NCBI RefSeq assembly: GCF_900109095.1 | Contig: NZ_FNYZ01000023.1 | Location: 20,787 to 84,786, forward strand | Origin: Sphingobium sp. AP50 | Lineage (GTDB): Bacteria; Pseudomonadota; Alphaproteobacteria; Sphingomonadales; Sphingomonadaceae | Direction of reading: 5' to 3' | Length of the DNA: 64,000 bases | In this document: in pieces, positions 1 through 8,653 of the stretch | Layout: each line of letters opens with the position of its first letter | Position numbering within the stretch: position 1 is the first letter of the stretch | The notes under the pieces: model-generated | What the model was told of the DNA's origin: nothing | Seen by the model: only the letters and a program-made list of their open reading frames with translations | The model's database searches: none | Position numbers and translations under genes: made by a program

Positions 1-12
1 AATCTCCATCAT
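1..12 (-). CDS. Possible start of a gene running off the left edge
   Basis: Two tandem ATG codons on the minus strand (12-10 and 9-7) follow a GGGGAGAGG-type ribosome site about ten bases upstream. Only four codons are inside the window, so no product can be named. The reason to suspect a real start is the degenerate copy of the regional operator at 46-60, placed as in front of other regulon genes. Confidence 0.3.
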
Positions 13-45
13 GCGGCATCCTCTCCCCATCCGGCATTCATCGCC

Positions 46-60
46 AATACAGGTATGAAC
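46..60. promoter_or_regulatory. Degenerate copy of the ATACA-N4-TGTAT operator
   Basis: On the minus strand this reads GTTCATACCTGTATT. One half-site (TGTAT) is perfect and the other is degenerate. It shares the 13-mer CATACCTGTATTG with the operator at 11163-11176. It lies about 35 bp upstream of the possible minus-strand start at position 12. It is weaker than the other copies and could be a relic. Confidence 0.35.
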
Positions 61-199
61 TTACGCAAGGCAAGGCCGGATTGATATCCAGCTTTGTCCG
101 CTGTCGACAGATTATCTAGCAACATGCAAAAATAATGACATTTCGCGCTTTTTTTAATCCGTAGGCCCGGACAGCGCGACGAACGTGCCTGCCGAATAA

Positions 200-505
200 T
201 CAGTGCACAAATGTATCGATTATGCGCGCTAGTGCGAGATCCCGGTGCGAGACGTCCCTTGCGGCATGGGTGGTGAGGCAGATATCGATCCGATTATAGA
301 CATTGCTCCATTCGGGATGATGGTCGGCCTTTTTCGCTTCCAGCGCGACCCGCATCATGAAGCCGATGGCTTGGAAAAAATCCTTGAGTCCGATCTGGCG
401 ATACAAAGCGCGAGGCTCCGGATCATAGGTTCAGTCGCGCAGTTCGGCGAGCGCGGCGGCGCGTTCCTCATTCGTCCAGACGTCGATCATGATGGCCTTA
501 GGCAT
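200..505 (-). pseudogene. phhB: Pterin-4a-carbinolamine dehydratase, interrupted by an in-frame TGA
   Basis: The conceptual product is about 100 residues, the usual length of this family. It would dehydrate 4a-hydroxytetrahydrobiopterin, the pterin product of phenylalanine hydroxylase. The ADHHPEW motif and the following NVYNR and LTTH segments are the family signature. The start ATG (505-503) overlaps the stop of the upstream reductase gene (ATGCCTAA), implying translational coupling. Codon 25, at 433-431, is TGA where the family normally has Trp (the conserved RDW segment). The rest of the frame is open, so this is a single nonsense lesion. Restart at a downstream Met would lose the N-terminal quarter. 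It is the last gene of the Phe/Tyr operon. Confidence 0.85.
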
Positions 506-1150
506 TGTTAGTCACGGGAAGCAGTGCGCCGTTGATCGCGCGGGATTGCGGGCTAAGGAGGAAGGCGATCACGTCGGCGATCGCGTCCGGTTTCGTCCAG
601 TCCGCTGGGTTCGCATCAGGCATCTCGGCGCGGTTACGCGACGTGTCGATGAAGGTGGGGGCGATCCTGTTGATCCGGATGCGGCGGGGGCGCTGTTCTT
701 CAGATAGCGCTTCGACAATTCGCGCCATGCCCGATTTCGCTGCGGCATAGGGGGCCATACCTTCCCTCGCGGACTTGCACCAACGCAGACGATGGAGGCG
801 CCTTCCCGAAGCAGGGGCAGGGCGGCATGGATGACGTTCAGCGTCGTGCCGACGTTGGTGGCATAAAGTGCATACCAGTCGTCCAGCGCTGAATCCACGA
901 TGGGAATCCAGTTGAAGCCCCCGACGAGATGGATCACCGCGTCGATATGGCCAAGGAAGGCATGCGCGTCCAGGATGGCCTGTGCCGTCGCTAGAGGATC
1001 GGTGAGGTCGCCAGCGATGACCTGAGTGCCTGTCTTGTTTTTATCGGCGGGCCCGCGGACCAGCGAGACAAGCTCATGTCCAGCGGCAGAGAGCTGGCGT
1101 AATAACGCGTCGCCCAATATGCCGGTACCGCTAGTAACGACGATTTTCAT
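498..1150 (-). pseudogene. QDPR-like dihydropteridine reductase (SDR), frameshifted
   Basis: This is an SDR-fold protein of about 217 residues. The N-terminal Gly-rich nucleotide-binding loop (SGTGILGDALL) and a VIHLVGG segment are in one frame. After the VCVGAS strand the reading frame changes near 760-775, and the catalytic YAAAK continues in another frame. The C-terminal part (DTSRNRAEMP, DWTKP, FLLSPQS) resembles animal dihydropteridine reductase, with its DTPMNRKSMP segment, more than generic SDRs. Placed between the Rieske gene and phhB, it would regenerate tetrahydropterin for PhhA. A single-base indel explains the break. The QDPR assignment is an inference from motif resemblance and neighbourhood. 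Confidence 0.75.
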
Positions 1151-1195
1151 GGAATTCTACAAAATGAAATGAGATTGACCCAGCGCCGGAATGGT

Positions 1196-1561
1196 TCAGG
1201 CTGTCACAATCCAGCCATCTTTGATTTCGACGGGCCAGGGAGTAAGGATTTGGCCAGCGCAAGGCCCTCCCACGCAGCGGCCGTTATCCTTGTCAAATAG
1301 GGCACCATGCCAGCTACAGCGGATGTGGCGTCCGTCCGGCGTCAGATAGTCGTCCAGCTTCTGTGCGAGCGGCAGCCCGGCATGAGGGCAGCAATCGACA
1401 TAGCCGCTGGCTTGCTCGCCGGTGCGTACGACAAAGCCATGAAAGCGCCCGGCGCGCATTTGAAGGACGAAATTGCGTGCATGGCCGGCCGGGAGGTCGC
1501 TTGCGAGGCAGAGTCTCACGCCCGGCGGCGTGGCTGCAATCCGGCCGTCACGGGCCGTCAT
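1196..1561 (-). CDS. Small Rieske [2Fe-2S] protein
   Basis: This 121-residue protein is essentially one Rieske domain. The cluster ligands are visible as CPHAG (C-x-H) and CSWHG (C-x2-H), 33 residues apart in the middle of the protein. There is no catalytic iron domain, so it should act as an electron carrier or a subunit. It lies between the HPPD gene and the dihydropteridine reductase remnant in the Phe/Tyr operon. Rieske proteins of this small type are often found with aromatic catabolic genes. Its partner enzyme is not identifiable from the sequence. Confidence 0.8.
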   Translation of the reverse strand: MTARDGRIAATPPGVRLCLASDLPAGHARNFVLQMRAGRFHGFVVRTGEQASGYVDCCPHAGLPLAQKLDDYLTPDGRHIRCSWHGALFDKDNGRCVGGPCAGQILTPWPVEIKDGWIVTA

Positions 1562-1682
1562 GCAGTTGCATCCTGCCGCGCGTCCGCACGGGACTGCGTC
1601 CCATGTACTGTGCCGAAGCCGAGAAGTGTCGGCTTCCCGGCTTCGGATGCAGCGCCAGCGGTTCGTGCGTGCACATGCGAGT

Positions 1683-2726
1683 TCATGCGTCGACGGTGAT
1701 TACGCCGCGCCGGATCTGGTCCAGTTCGATGCTTTCGAACAGTGCTTGAAAATTGCCATTGCCGAAGCCTTCATTGCCCTTGCGCTGAATAATTTCGAAG
1801 AAGATCGGTCCGAAAATGTTTTCGGTGAAAATCTGAAGTAATATGCCCTCGGCGTTTTCGATGCTACCGTCGATTAGGATGCGGTTCTTGCGCAGGCGCT
1901 CCAGATCCTCGCCATGGCCCGGGACACGCTTATCGACCAGCTCATAATAGGTTTCTATCGTATCCTGGAGCTTAACGCCGCGTGCGCGCAGCCGTTCGAC
2001 CGTGTCGTAGATATTGTCGGTGGTAAGCGCCAGATGCTGGATGCCTTCGCCATTATATTCGCGGATGAATTCCTCGATCTGGCTTTTGTCATCTTGGCTT
2101 TCGTTTAGCGGGATGCGGATGGCCTTGTCGGGCGCGATCATGGCCTGGCTGAACAGGCCGGTCGCCTGGCCCTTAATGTCAAAGTATTTTTGTTCCTCGA
2201 AATTGAACAGGGTACGATAAAATTTGCTCCAAACCTGCATTTGGCCGCGCCGGACGTTGTGGGTCAAATGGTCGAGAAGATCGAGGCCAACATTATTTTT
2301 CGTCTCTTCTTCCTGATATCCGGGAAACGCCGCCCAGTCGGCATAAAGATCTTCTTCATTCCGGATGAAGTAGAGATAGGAACCGCCAATGCCCTGTATA
2401 ACGGTGTCGTCCTCGTCGGTCCGCTTGGCGCCATGCTCCAGCGCCCAGGCCATCGCCGCTTCCGGGTCCGCCACGCGGAACGCCATCGCGCTGGCCGAAG
2501 GGCCATGTTCGTTGCGGAAGGCCGCGACGCGGCCAGCATCGTCACGGTTCAGCATCAGGCTGATACGGCCTTGTTTGTAGCGGGTGATGTTCTTCGTTGG
2601 GTGGCGGTGCGTGGGAACAAAGCCCAGTTGTTCGAACTGCGCGGCCATCGACTCGGGATCGGGCGAGGTGAACTCAACAAATTCAAAGCCATTCAGACCC
2701 AGCGGATTGGTGGAACTATCGGACAT
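1683..2726 (-). CDS. hpd: 4-hydroxyphenylpyruvate dioxygenase
   Basis: This 347-residue enzyme converts 4-hydroxyphenylpyruvate to homogentisate, the ring-rearranging step of tyrosine catabolism. It has two VOC domains, with the catalytic one in the C-terminal half. The iron ligands are visible as His153 (LDHLTHNV), His231 (QHLAL) and Glu311 (FFEIIQRKG). The C-terminal gate GFGNGNF and the following helix are conserved. The start chosen (ATG at 2726) gives the canonical MSDSSTNPLG N-terminus; the open frame extends further upstream but only as a shadow of the aminotransferase gene. The gene follows the aminotransferase by 23 bp in the same operon. Confidence 0.95.
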   Translation of the reverse strand: MSDSSTNPLGLNGFEFVEFTSPDPESMAAQFEQLGFVPTHRHPTKNITRYKQGRISLMLNRDDAGRVAAFRNEHGPSASAMAFRVADPEAAMAWALEHGAKRTDEDDTVIQGIGGSYLYFIRNEEDLYADWAAFPGYQEEETKNNVGLDLLDHLTHNVRRGQMQVWSKFYRTLFNFEEQKYFDIKGQATGLFSQAMIAPDKAIRIPLNESQDDKSQIEEFIREYNGEGIQHLALTTDNIYDTVERLRARGVKLQDTIETYYELVDKRVPGHGEDLERLRKNRILIDGSIENAEGILLQIFTENIFGPIFFEIIQRKGNEGFGNGNFQALFESIELDQIRRGVITVDA

Positions 2727-2749
2727 ATTCAGGCAACCCTTCAAAGTAA

Positions 2750-3961
2750 TCAGAGATGCGGCGCGAGGCCGGCGACGAAAGCGGGAATGGTAGGCAGGGT
2801 CAGGCCTGCGATGTTGATGCGGCCGTTTCCGGCCATGTAGATGCCCTTCTCCCGGCGCATCGCAACGACAGCATCCGGGGCTAGAGGCAACATGGCGAAC
2901 ATGCCCCGTTGGTCGCCGATGAAGGCAAGATCGGGGTGCGCCGCCGCCAACGCGGTACGCAATGCATTGATCCGACTGCGCATCTCCGCAAGCTCGATCA
3001 TCCAGTCGGCGCGCAGATCCGGCGTTTCCAGAATGACACGAACTATCGCCGCGCCATGATCGGGGGGCATCGACCACAGGCCGCGCGCAAGAGACAGAAT
3101 ATTGCTCCGCACGATCGCTGCAGACGCTGGCGACGGCGCCTGCACCCAAAGCGCGCCCACGCGCTCGCGATAGAGGCCGAAATTCTTGTCGCAGCTATAG
3201 GCCAGAATGGCTGAAGGAAGAGCGGCGAACAACTGGCGGGTGGCGGCCGCATCTTCGTCGAGGCCATCGCCCAGCCCCTGATAGGCAAGGTCGATGAAAG
3301 GAAGAAGGCCGCGCTCCTCGCAAAGATTTGCGATGATCCGCCATTGCTGCGTCGACAGCGTCGCCCCGGTCGGGTTGTGGCAACAGCCATGAAGTAGGAT
3401 TATGTCGCCCGCGGCAACGTGCTCGAGATCCTCCATCATCGCTTCGAAATCGACCGTCGCGCTGGCCACGTCGTAAAAGCGATAGGAGCGAACCGCCACG
3501 CCCGCCTCGATGAAGATCGGGCCATGATTGGGCCAGGTCGGCGTGCTGATCCAGACGGTGGCGTTCGGGCGGACCCGCTTCAGCAGTTCCGCGCCTAGGC
3601 GCAGCGCGCCCGTGCCGCCGGTAGTCTGGACGCCGGTGATCCGGTCCGACTGCGCCTGTTCCCCGCCGAGGACTATTTCGGCCAGCAGATCAGCATAGAT
3701 GGCGTCTCCCTCCGGTCCTAGATAGGATTTGGAGGTCTGCTCCTGCAGCAGCAGCTTTTCTGCCGCCTTCACAGACCGCATCACTGGTGTGCTGCCGTCA
3801 TCGGCGCGAAAAACGCCGACGCCCAGATCGATCTTGCCGCTCCTCTGATCGTTCCGGTACAACGCGATCAGGCCTAACAGCGCGTCAGCCGGCTGGGCGG
3901 CGAGGGCGGCGAAAATATCCTCATCGCCCTGGGGCTGGGTGGCTACAATGGCATTCATCAT
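2750..3961 (-). CDS. tyrB: Aromatic amino acid aminotransferase (class I, TyrB-like)
   Basis: This 403-residue PLP enzyme belongs to the aspartate/tyrosine aminotransferase class Ib. The Schiff-base lysine is Lys259 in SCDKNFGLYRERVG, and the conserved HNPTGA and TTGGTGALR segments are present. It is predicted to transaminate tyrosine to 4-hydroxyphenylpyruvate, feeding the HPPD encoded just downstream. Its ATG overlaps the phhA stop by 4 bp (ATGATG), so translation is probably coupled. Class I enzymes also accept aspartate, so the aromatic preference rests on operon context. Confidence 0.9.
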   Translation of the reverse strand: MMNAIVATQPQGDEDIFAALAAQPADALLGLIALYRNDQRSGKIDLGVGVFRADDGSTPVMRSVKAAEKLLLQEQTSKSYLGPEGDAIYADLLAEIVLGGEQAQSDRITGVQTTGGTGALRLGAELLKRVRPNATVWISTPTWPNHGPIFIEAGVAVRSYRFYDVASATVDFEAMMEDLEHVAAGDIILLHGCCHNPTGATLSTQQWRIIANLCEERGLLPFIDLAYQGLGDGLDEDAAATRQLFAALPSAILAYSCDKNFGLYRERVGALWVQAPSPASAAIVRSNILSLARGLWSMPPDHGAAIVRVILETPDLRADWMIELAEMRSRINALRTALAAAHPDLAFIGDQRGMFAMLPLAPDAVVAMRREKGIYMAGNGRINIAGLTLPTIPAFVAGLAPHL

Positions 3962-4821
3962 GCGAATTTTTTCGCATGGGCATAAGCCTGCGTCCCTTTT
4001 GTGAAGATCCTGTCTTCCGGCAGGATGGTGGCGACTTCGAGATCGCTTTCCTGCTGAAGCTCGCGATAGAGCGGTGCGAAGTCTGTCTCGATCGTCTGCT
4101 TCAGAAGATCCTCGAAACTGTTGATCACGAAATAACTCTGTTGATAGTCGTCGATGCGATATCTTGTCCGCATTAGCCGCTTGATGTTGAACCCCAGCCG
4201 GTTGGGCGACGGGTCGTCCAGCGCGAAAAGCGATTCCCCATGAGAGGACACGATTCCTGCGCCATATAGTCTGAGAGAATCATCCTGCCGGATCAGGCCA
4301 AATTCGACGGTATACCAATAAAGGCGAGCGAGATTATCGATCGCGCCCAAACCATCGGCGCGCAGCCCGCCTTCGCCGTAGGCCTGCATATAATCGGCGA
4401 AAATCGGATTGGCCAGCAGCGGCACATGGCCGAAGACGTCGTGGAAGAGGTCCGGTTCCTGCAAATAGTCGATTTGTTCCGGGGTGCGGATGAACCGCCC
4501 TGCGACAAAGCGGCGGTTCGCAAGATGTTCGAAGAACATCCGGTCGGGGACGAGCCCCGGCACGGCCACGACCTGCCATCCGGTCAGCTTCATCAATCGC
4601 TCCGACAATTCGTCGAAATCCGGAATGCCCAGCTTCGTCATCCGCAAGACATCGAGGCCTTCCATAAATTCCCTGACCACCCGATTAGGGAGCATCTTTG
4701 CTTGCCGCTCGAACAGCGTGTCCCACATCGCATGTTCCTGCACCGTGTAGGATGCCCAATCCTGCGGGACCGTCCAGTCTTCCGCCGCGCCCTGCGGGCG
4801 CTCCAATTTTTCTGTAGTCAT
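3958..4821 (-). CDS. phhA: Phenylalanine 4-monooxygenase
   Basis: This 287-residue bacterial-type phenylalanine hydroxylase converts phenylalanine to tyrosine with O2 and a reduced pterin. The non-haem iron ligands are His127 and His132 (HDVFGHVP) and Glu173 (YWYTVEFGL). There is no regulatory ACT domain, as is normal for bacterial enzymes. It heads the minus-strand operon, divergent from an Lrp/AsnC gene 93 bp away. The gene appears fully intact although both pterin-recycling genes downstream (dehydratase and QDPR-like reductase) carry lesions. Confidence 0.95.
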   Translation of the reverse strand: MTTEKLERPQGAAEDWTVPQDWASYTVQEHAMWDTLFERQAKMLPNRVVREFMEGLDVLRMTKLGIPDFDELSERLMKLTGWQVVAVPGLVPDRMFFEHLANRRFVAGRFIRTPEQIDYLQEPDLFHDVFGHVPLLANPIFADYMQAYGEGGLRADGLGAIDNLARLYWYTVEFGLIRQDDSLRLYGAGIVSSHGESLFALDDPSPNRLGFNIKRLMRTRYRIDDYQQSYFVINSFEDLLKQTIETDFAPLYRELQQESDLEVATILPEDRIFTKGTQAYAHAKKFA

Positions 4822-4914
4822 GATAGGCTTATGCTAGCAAATGGGTGAAAATGGGTTTCAATCTCGCGTCAAAACAGGCGATCATCGAATAGCATTTTCA
4901 AAATTGGGCAATTT
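4822..4914. promoter_or_regulatory. Divergent phhA / Lrp control region
   Basis: These 93 bp separate two divergent genes and are much more AT-rich than the surroundings. They contain GAAAATGGGTTTC and TTTTCAAAATTGG, imperfect A/T-rich dyads of the kind bound by Lrp/AsnC proteins. Autoregulation of the Lrp gene and phenylalanine-responsive control of phhA are inferred from the arrangement only. Confidence 0.45.
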
Positions 4915-5385
4915 ATGAAACAGGTTCGACAAATTGATCATATCGACCGGCGAATCATCGCTGCGCTTCAGCTTGATGCCACGATCAGCCATAATGAGCT
5001 GGCCGAACAGGTGGGGGCATCGGCCGCGTCTTGCTGGCGGCGGATCAAGGCGCTGGAGGTGGCCGGCGTACTCACCCGGGTGGTTCGGTTGGTGAACCCA
5101 GAAGCCATCGATCGCGGCGTCAATGTCCTGTGCAATATCCGTATGCGCAGCCACGCTCCGGAATCGCGCAAGGCATTCGAGGAATTCGTGGACGGGCGGC
5201 CGGAAATCATCGAATGTTTTTCCATGTCGGGCGAGTGGGATTATCTGCTTCGCGTCGTCGTGTCGGATGTGGCCGACTATAACGCATTCCTGATGCAGAT
5301 ATTGCTCTCTCAGCCTTCGGTGGCGGGTGCCGCCTCGCACTTCGCGTTGTCGATGACCAAATATACGACGGCCATGCCCGTCTAA
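4915..5385 (+). CDS. Lrp/AsnC-family regulator, probable regulator of the Phe/Tyr operon
   Basis: This 156-residue protein has an N-terminal winged HTH (LDATISHNELAEQVGASAAS, then CWRRIKALE) and a C-terminal RAM ligand-binding domain with the typical ECFSMSGEWDYLLRV strand. Its divergent position next to phhA makes it the likely amino-acid-responsive regulator of the operon. A paralog with the same length and organisation (CWRRLKRLEEIG, ECFSMSGDSDYVVRV) is at 6278-6748. Confidence 0.9.
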   Translation: MKQVRQIDHIDRRIIAALQLDATISHNELAEQVGASAASCWRRIKALEVAGVLTRVVRLVNPEAIDRGVNVLCNIRMRSHAPESRKAFEEFVDGRPEIIECFSMSGEWDYLLRVVVSDVADYNAFLMQILLSQPSVAGAASHFALSMTKYTTAMPV

Positions 5386-5394
5386 CGCCATCGT

Positions 5395-6127
5395 CACGGA
5401 TATTTTCAAGATCACCTCTCTGGCACGGGCTGTTGTGCGTCTGTTGTCGCAGCATTACGCGACCGGCCGAAATGGCTCCTTCCGAAGCCATAGCGAAAAT
5501 AGACAATAAGGCCGCATCCGCCCAGATCGACAGGACCAGCTGCGCATCGGCAAGAAGGTTGAGATAGAGGAACAGGCATCTGCCAGCGGCGATCGGCGTC
5601 ACAAACCAGACCAAAGGCGTACGAAAGGGCTGCGTCCGTTCCAGTGCCTTGACGGGCAGGATGAGTACCGCGAGCGACACCACGAAGATGGCGAACAGCG
5701 TACCCGAATTTGATATGTCCGCGAGCTTGCGGACCGGTAAAAGCGCGCCCGCCATTGCGACGAGGGCGCCGGTAGCGATGGTGACGAAATGGGGTGTGTT
5801 GTAGCGCGGGTGCGGTTGCGCGAGCTTTACAGGTAGCAGGCCGTTCCGCGCCATGACGAAGAAAATGCGGGTCTGCGCAAAAATCATTATCAGGATGACG
5901 GAGGTGAAAGCGAGATTGGCGGCGATGGCAATGCCGTTTCCGATCGGAAAGTTGATGGCCCGCGGGACTTGGCCCCGTGCCTCGTTCGAACAGACCAGCA
6001 CGCCGCTATGGATAGCCGAACCGCAGGCTGCGGCAAAGCCCTGAGATCCGGGAGAGACTATCGCGCCGTTTGGCCCGGTCGCGGGTGCGCACCCATGGCG
6101 CCAATCACGCCCGGCGTGACGTGACAT
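5395..6127 (-). pseudogene. Amino acid permease (APC family), C-terminal remnant
   Basis: The translation shows the second half of a CAT/YfnA-like amino acid permease: a SNEARGQVPRAIN loop followed by membrane segments, the FAQTRIFFVMARNGLLP signature and FRTPLVWFVTP near the end. The first six or so membrane segments are missing and the frame breaks before 6127, so the gene is truncated. The open frame runs on past the natural end into the opposite strand of the Lrp gene. Its position between two Lrp genes beside the Phe/Tyr operon suggests it once imported an aromatic or related amino acid. A regional operator lies upstream at 6218-6231. Confidence 0.8.
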
Positions 6128-6217
6128 ATCTCAACGTCGCTGCGGCGCTCTTTACAGCCCGGCTCTTCATCCATGCCTTTAGCAGCCCGGCAAGAAAATT
6201 ATACTTTGTCTGACGCC

Positions 6218-6231
6218 ATACAGTTATGTAT
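6218..6231. promoter_or_regulatory. Operator ATACA-GTTA-TGTAT
   Basis: This is an exact match to the regional palindrome, 46 bp before the second Lrp gene (plus strand) and about 90 bp from the broken end of the permease remnant (minus strand). Either could have been its target. Confidence 0.75.
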
Positions 6232-6277
6232 TGAAATATTCTCCGTTCCCGTCGGATAAGTTGGAATTTTTGACCTC

Positions 6278-6748
6278 ATGATGATGCAACCGCAGATCGA
6301 TGATACCGACCGGCGCCTTTTGCGAGCCTATCAATCGCGGCCTGATTTGAGCATCGCAGAATTGGCAGAGGAGGTGGGCCTGTCTTCCACCCCCTGTTGG
6401 CGTCGGCTCAAACGTCTGGAAGAGATCGGCGTAATAATCGGGCGGGCCAATATTTTGAACCCCGTCGCGCTCGGCTATCCGGTCAATGTTTTCGCGCACA
6501 TGAAGCTGCGTGTGCATGATGCCGGGACGCTGGATGCCTTTGAGGCCGCGATCCGGCAAATTCCCAATATCGTGGAATGTTTTTCGATGAGTGGCGATTC
6601 CGATTATGTTGTCAGAGTGGTTGCCAAAAGCATTGAAGATTATGAAAGAATTTTGCGAACGATCCTGCTGTCATTGCCCAATGTTTTATCCGTCAATTCC
6701 AGTTTCACTTTAGGTTCTGTGAAATTGACGGCTGAGGTTCCCCTGTAG
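6278..6748 (+). CDS. Second Lrp/AsnC-family regulator
   Basis: This 156-residue Lrp/AsnC protein has an N-terminal HTH (LSIAELAEEVGLSSTPCWRR) and a C-terminal RAM domain (ECFSMSGDSDYVVRV). It resembles the regulator at 4915-5385 and may have arisen by duplication. It follows an operator of the ATACA-N4-TGTAT type and precedes a decayed aminotransferase fragment, so it may be a bridge between the two local regulons. The start ATGATG at 6278 was chosen because it gives the usual short N-terminus before the HTH. Confidence 0.88.
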   Translation: MMMQPQIDDTDRRLLRAYQSRPDLSIAELAEEVGLSSTPCWRRLKRLEEIGVIIGRANILNPVALGYPVNVFAHMKLRVHDAGTLDAFEAAIRQIPNIVECFSMSGDSDYVVRVVAKSIEDYERILRTILLSLPNVLSVNSSFTLGSVKLTAEVPL

Positions 6749-6849
6749 AATACGTGCCATCATTATTGGCGTCGAGGTTGCTGATCTGTAGGCCGGACCT
6801 AGGGCGGGGCTTTCCGCGCCTTAAGCGTCAGAACCGCGATGGGCTTCGT

Positions 6850-7203
6850 CCCAATTTATGCGGGGACGGCATGAACGCCTTTTTTTTGATGGGCGACGGA
6901 CCGATCGTGACCCCGCCGCTGGGCGGCACCATCCTGCCGGGTATAACCCGCAACAGCATCATCTCGCTCGCCGCGCGAAGGGGCATACGGTGCGCAAGGA
7001 ACTTTATAGCTTCGCCCAGTGGTGCGGGGATGCGGAGTGGTCGATTGCGCGAAGTCTTCGCCTGCGGCACGACGGCGGTCGTCACCGTGATCGGCACGGT
7101 CGAGAACGTCGATGGCGGGATTGTTACGGAAAGCCTGGGCACCGATTTGACCGGCATCCAGCGCAGCACAGTGGATCCGGCCAACCGGGTGCGCAGGCTC
7201 TGA
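6850..7203 (+). pseudogene. ilvE: Branched-chain aminotransferase (IlvE-like), C-terminal remnant
   Basis: Segments typical of the C-terminal half of class IV aminotransferases appear in alternating frames. GMNAFFLM and PPLGGTILPGITRNSI are in one frame, GHTVRKELYSFAQW in another, and GRLREVFACGTTAVVT back in the first. At least two frameshifts lie between about 6980 and 7040. The N-terminal half with the PLP lysine is absent. It cannot encode an active enzyme. It follows the second Lrp gene on the same strand. Confidence 0.8.
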
Positions 7204-7318
7204 AAAGGCGAGGCTCTTCTGTCCCTTGGCATGGAAAAAGCCAATGGACAGGGCGGGTGCCCTTGCCAATGCCACACATATGAATGTTGCGGCAGTAGTC
7301 GGGTGGGCGACCGGCTGA

Positions 7319-8653
7319 TCAGAACTGGTCGATAATGGCTATATCGTCGCTGATCCGGATTTGAGTGTGATAGGGTTGGGATCGTTCTTGTATTCTTTTG
7401 AGAATGGCCTGCGCCTGAACGCCTTTTGCCAGGGTCGGGAGTCCCTGTTCCGGTCCGTCCCTGTCGTTAATGATCAGTGGATAAATGCGGATCTGTTGAA
7501 GCTTGCCTTGTTTGTAATGGAGCGTCGCCGCGGTGGCTTCCCACCACTTCTCGGGTAAGGTGACCGTCTGCTTGTGCGGACCTTCACTGGCGATAGTGAT
7601 TGTCTTGGGTAGCTCGAAGAATAAATGGCCGAGGCCGTAGAAGATCGGCGTGCCCTTGTATATCTCGATCCCCTGTATGGCATGGGGTCCGTGACGGAGG
7701 ACGACGGAAGCCCCCTTGTCAATCGCATCATGAAAAAGCGTCGGTAGAAATTCGGCCGGATCGGAATCCTCGTAGCCGCCCGATCGCGTTTCATGCGCAT
7801 GAATCGAAAACAGCACCAACCCAGCGCGCGCTCTGGCTGTTGAAACCGATGCCAGCAATGCGGCGCGGTCCTTGTCGCTGACATCGAACGTCAGGCCCGG
7901 CGTTGCGGAAACGCGAAAGAGCTTTTCGTTCAGATGAACCTCCTTCGGCGTCGCGCCGGGAAGGTCATAGCCTTGATATCCCCCGCGCACGACGATTTTC
8001 CCCAACGCCTGCATTTCATCCGTCGTAACCAAAGTCACCGGTTCGACGTGCAAAGGGTTTAGGCCAGGACGAGCGCCAGCGCCACGATCTGGATCGCCAG
8101 CCGGCGACATGCCGGGAAATGTCGAAGCTGTGGCGACCAGGGCGACGGCGCCTTTCGACGTATTCAATATGCCGGGCGCCCGCGCCGCATCAAGGCTTTG
8201 GCCTGTTCCGGCGTGGGTGAAGCCGATGGCGTTTACAGCGACGTCCGTTGCGGTCAGTCCTTCCAGTCCCCAGTCGGTCGAGTGATTATTGGCGCGCGAG
8301 AGAAGATTGATACCCATCGCATGGAGATTTCGCATCGTGTCCAGCGTGTGTATAGGATAGCCTCCGCCATTTTCCGCTGCGGTCGCACCTTTGAAGCTGC
8401 TGAGGTCGAAGCTGGACCCCTCCTGATTGGCGAAGGCGGCGTCCGATTGCTGGATTAATGCCGCGACCTGCGCGAAAGCGGGCGGTATTTTATCCAGCGA
8501 CGTGCGATAGGGGCCAAGCAAATCGCCTCCGACAAACAAGGTGAAATCCCCATCGAGACGCGGCGAAGCCAAAGGTTGCTGAGCATAGGAAGGCGGCGCT
8601 ATCGCGGGAAGGGCGAATGCGAAGGCAAGAGCGGCAAAGGCAATTCGGTTCAT
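7319..8653 (-). CDS. CapA/PgsA-type metallophosphatase-fold protein, exported
   Basis: This 444-residue protein has an N-terminal signal peptide (hydrophobic run to PSYAQQ). Motifs of the poly-gamma-glutamate capsule biosynthesis family (PGA_cap) follow: LFVGGDLLG, ANQEGS, SRANNHSTDWG, FSIHAHE and VLRHGPHAIQG, the usual metal-binding positions of this calcineurin-like fold. Capsule synthesis genes are absent here, so a periplasmic hydrolytic or accessory role beside the TonB receptor upstream seems more likely. A decayed homologue again follows a TonB receptor at 31456-32033, so the pairing is repeated. The true substrate is unknown. Confidence 0.8.
   Translation of the reverse strand: MNRIAFAALAFAFALPAIAPPSYAQQPLASPRLDGDFTLFVGGDLLGPYRTSLDKIPPAFAQVAALIQQSDAAFANQEGSSFDLSSFKGATAAENGGGYPIHTLDTMRNLHAMGINLLSRANNHSTDWGLEGLTATDVAVNAIGFTHAGTGQSLDAARAPGILNTSKGAVALVATASTFPGMSPAGDPDRGAGARPGLNPLHVEPVTLVTTDEMQALGKIVVRGGYQGYDLPGATPKEVHLNEKLFRVSATPGLTFDVSDKDRAALLASVSTARARAGLVLFSIHAHETRSGGYEDSDPAEFLPTLFHDAIDKGASVVLRHGPHAIQGIEIYKGTPIFYGLGHLFFELPKTITIASEGPHKQTVTLPEKWWEATAATLHYKQGKLQQIRIYPLIINDRDGPEQGLPTLAKGVQAQAILKRIQERSQPYHTQIRISDDIAIIDQF

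Noticed and set aside
209..222. Further ATACA-N4-TGTAT-like site near 209-222
   Set aside because: Only one half-site is good and it lies inside the phhB remnant.
2727..3149. N-terminal extension of the HPPD frame
   Set aside because: It only overlaps the aminotransferase gene in another frame; the family N-terminus starts at 2726.
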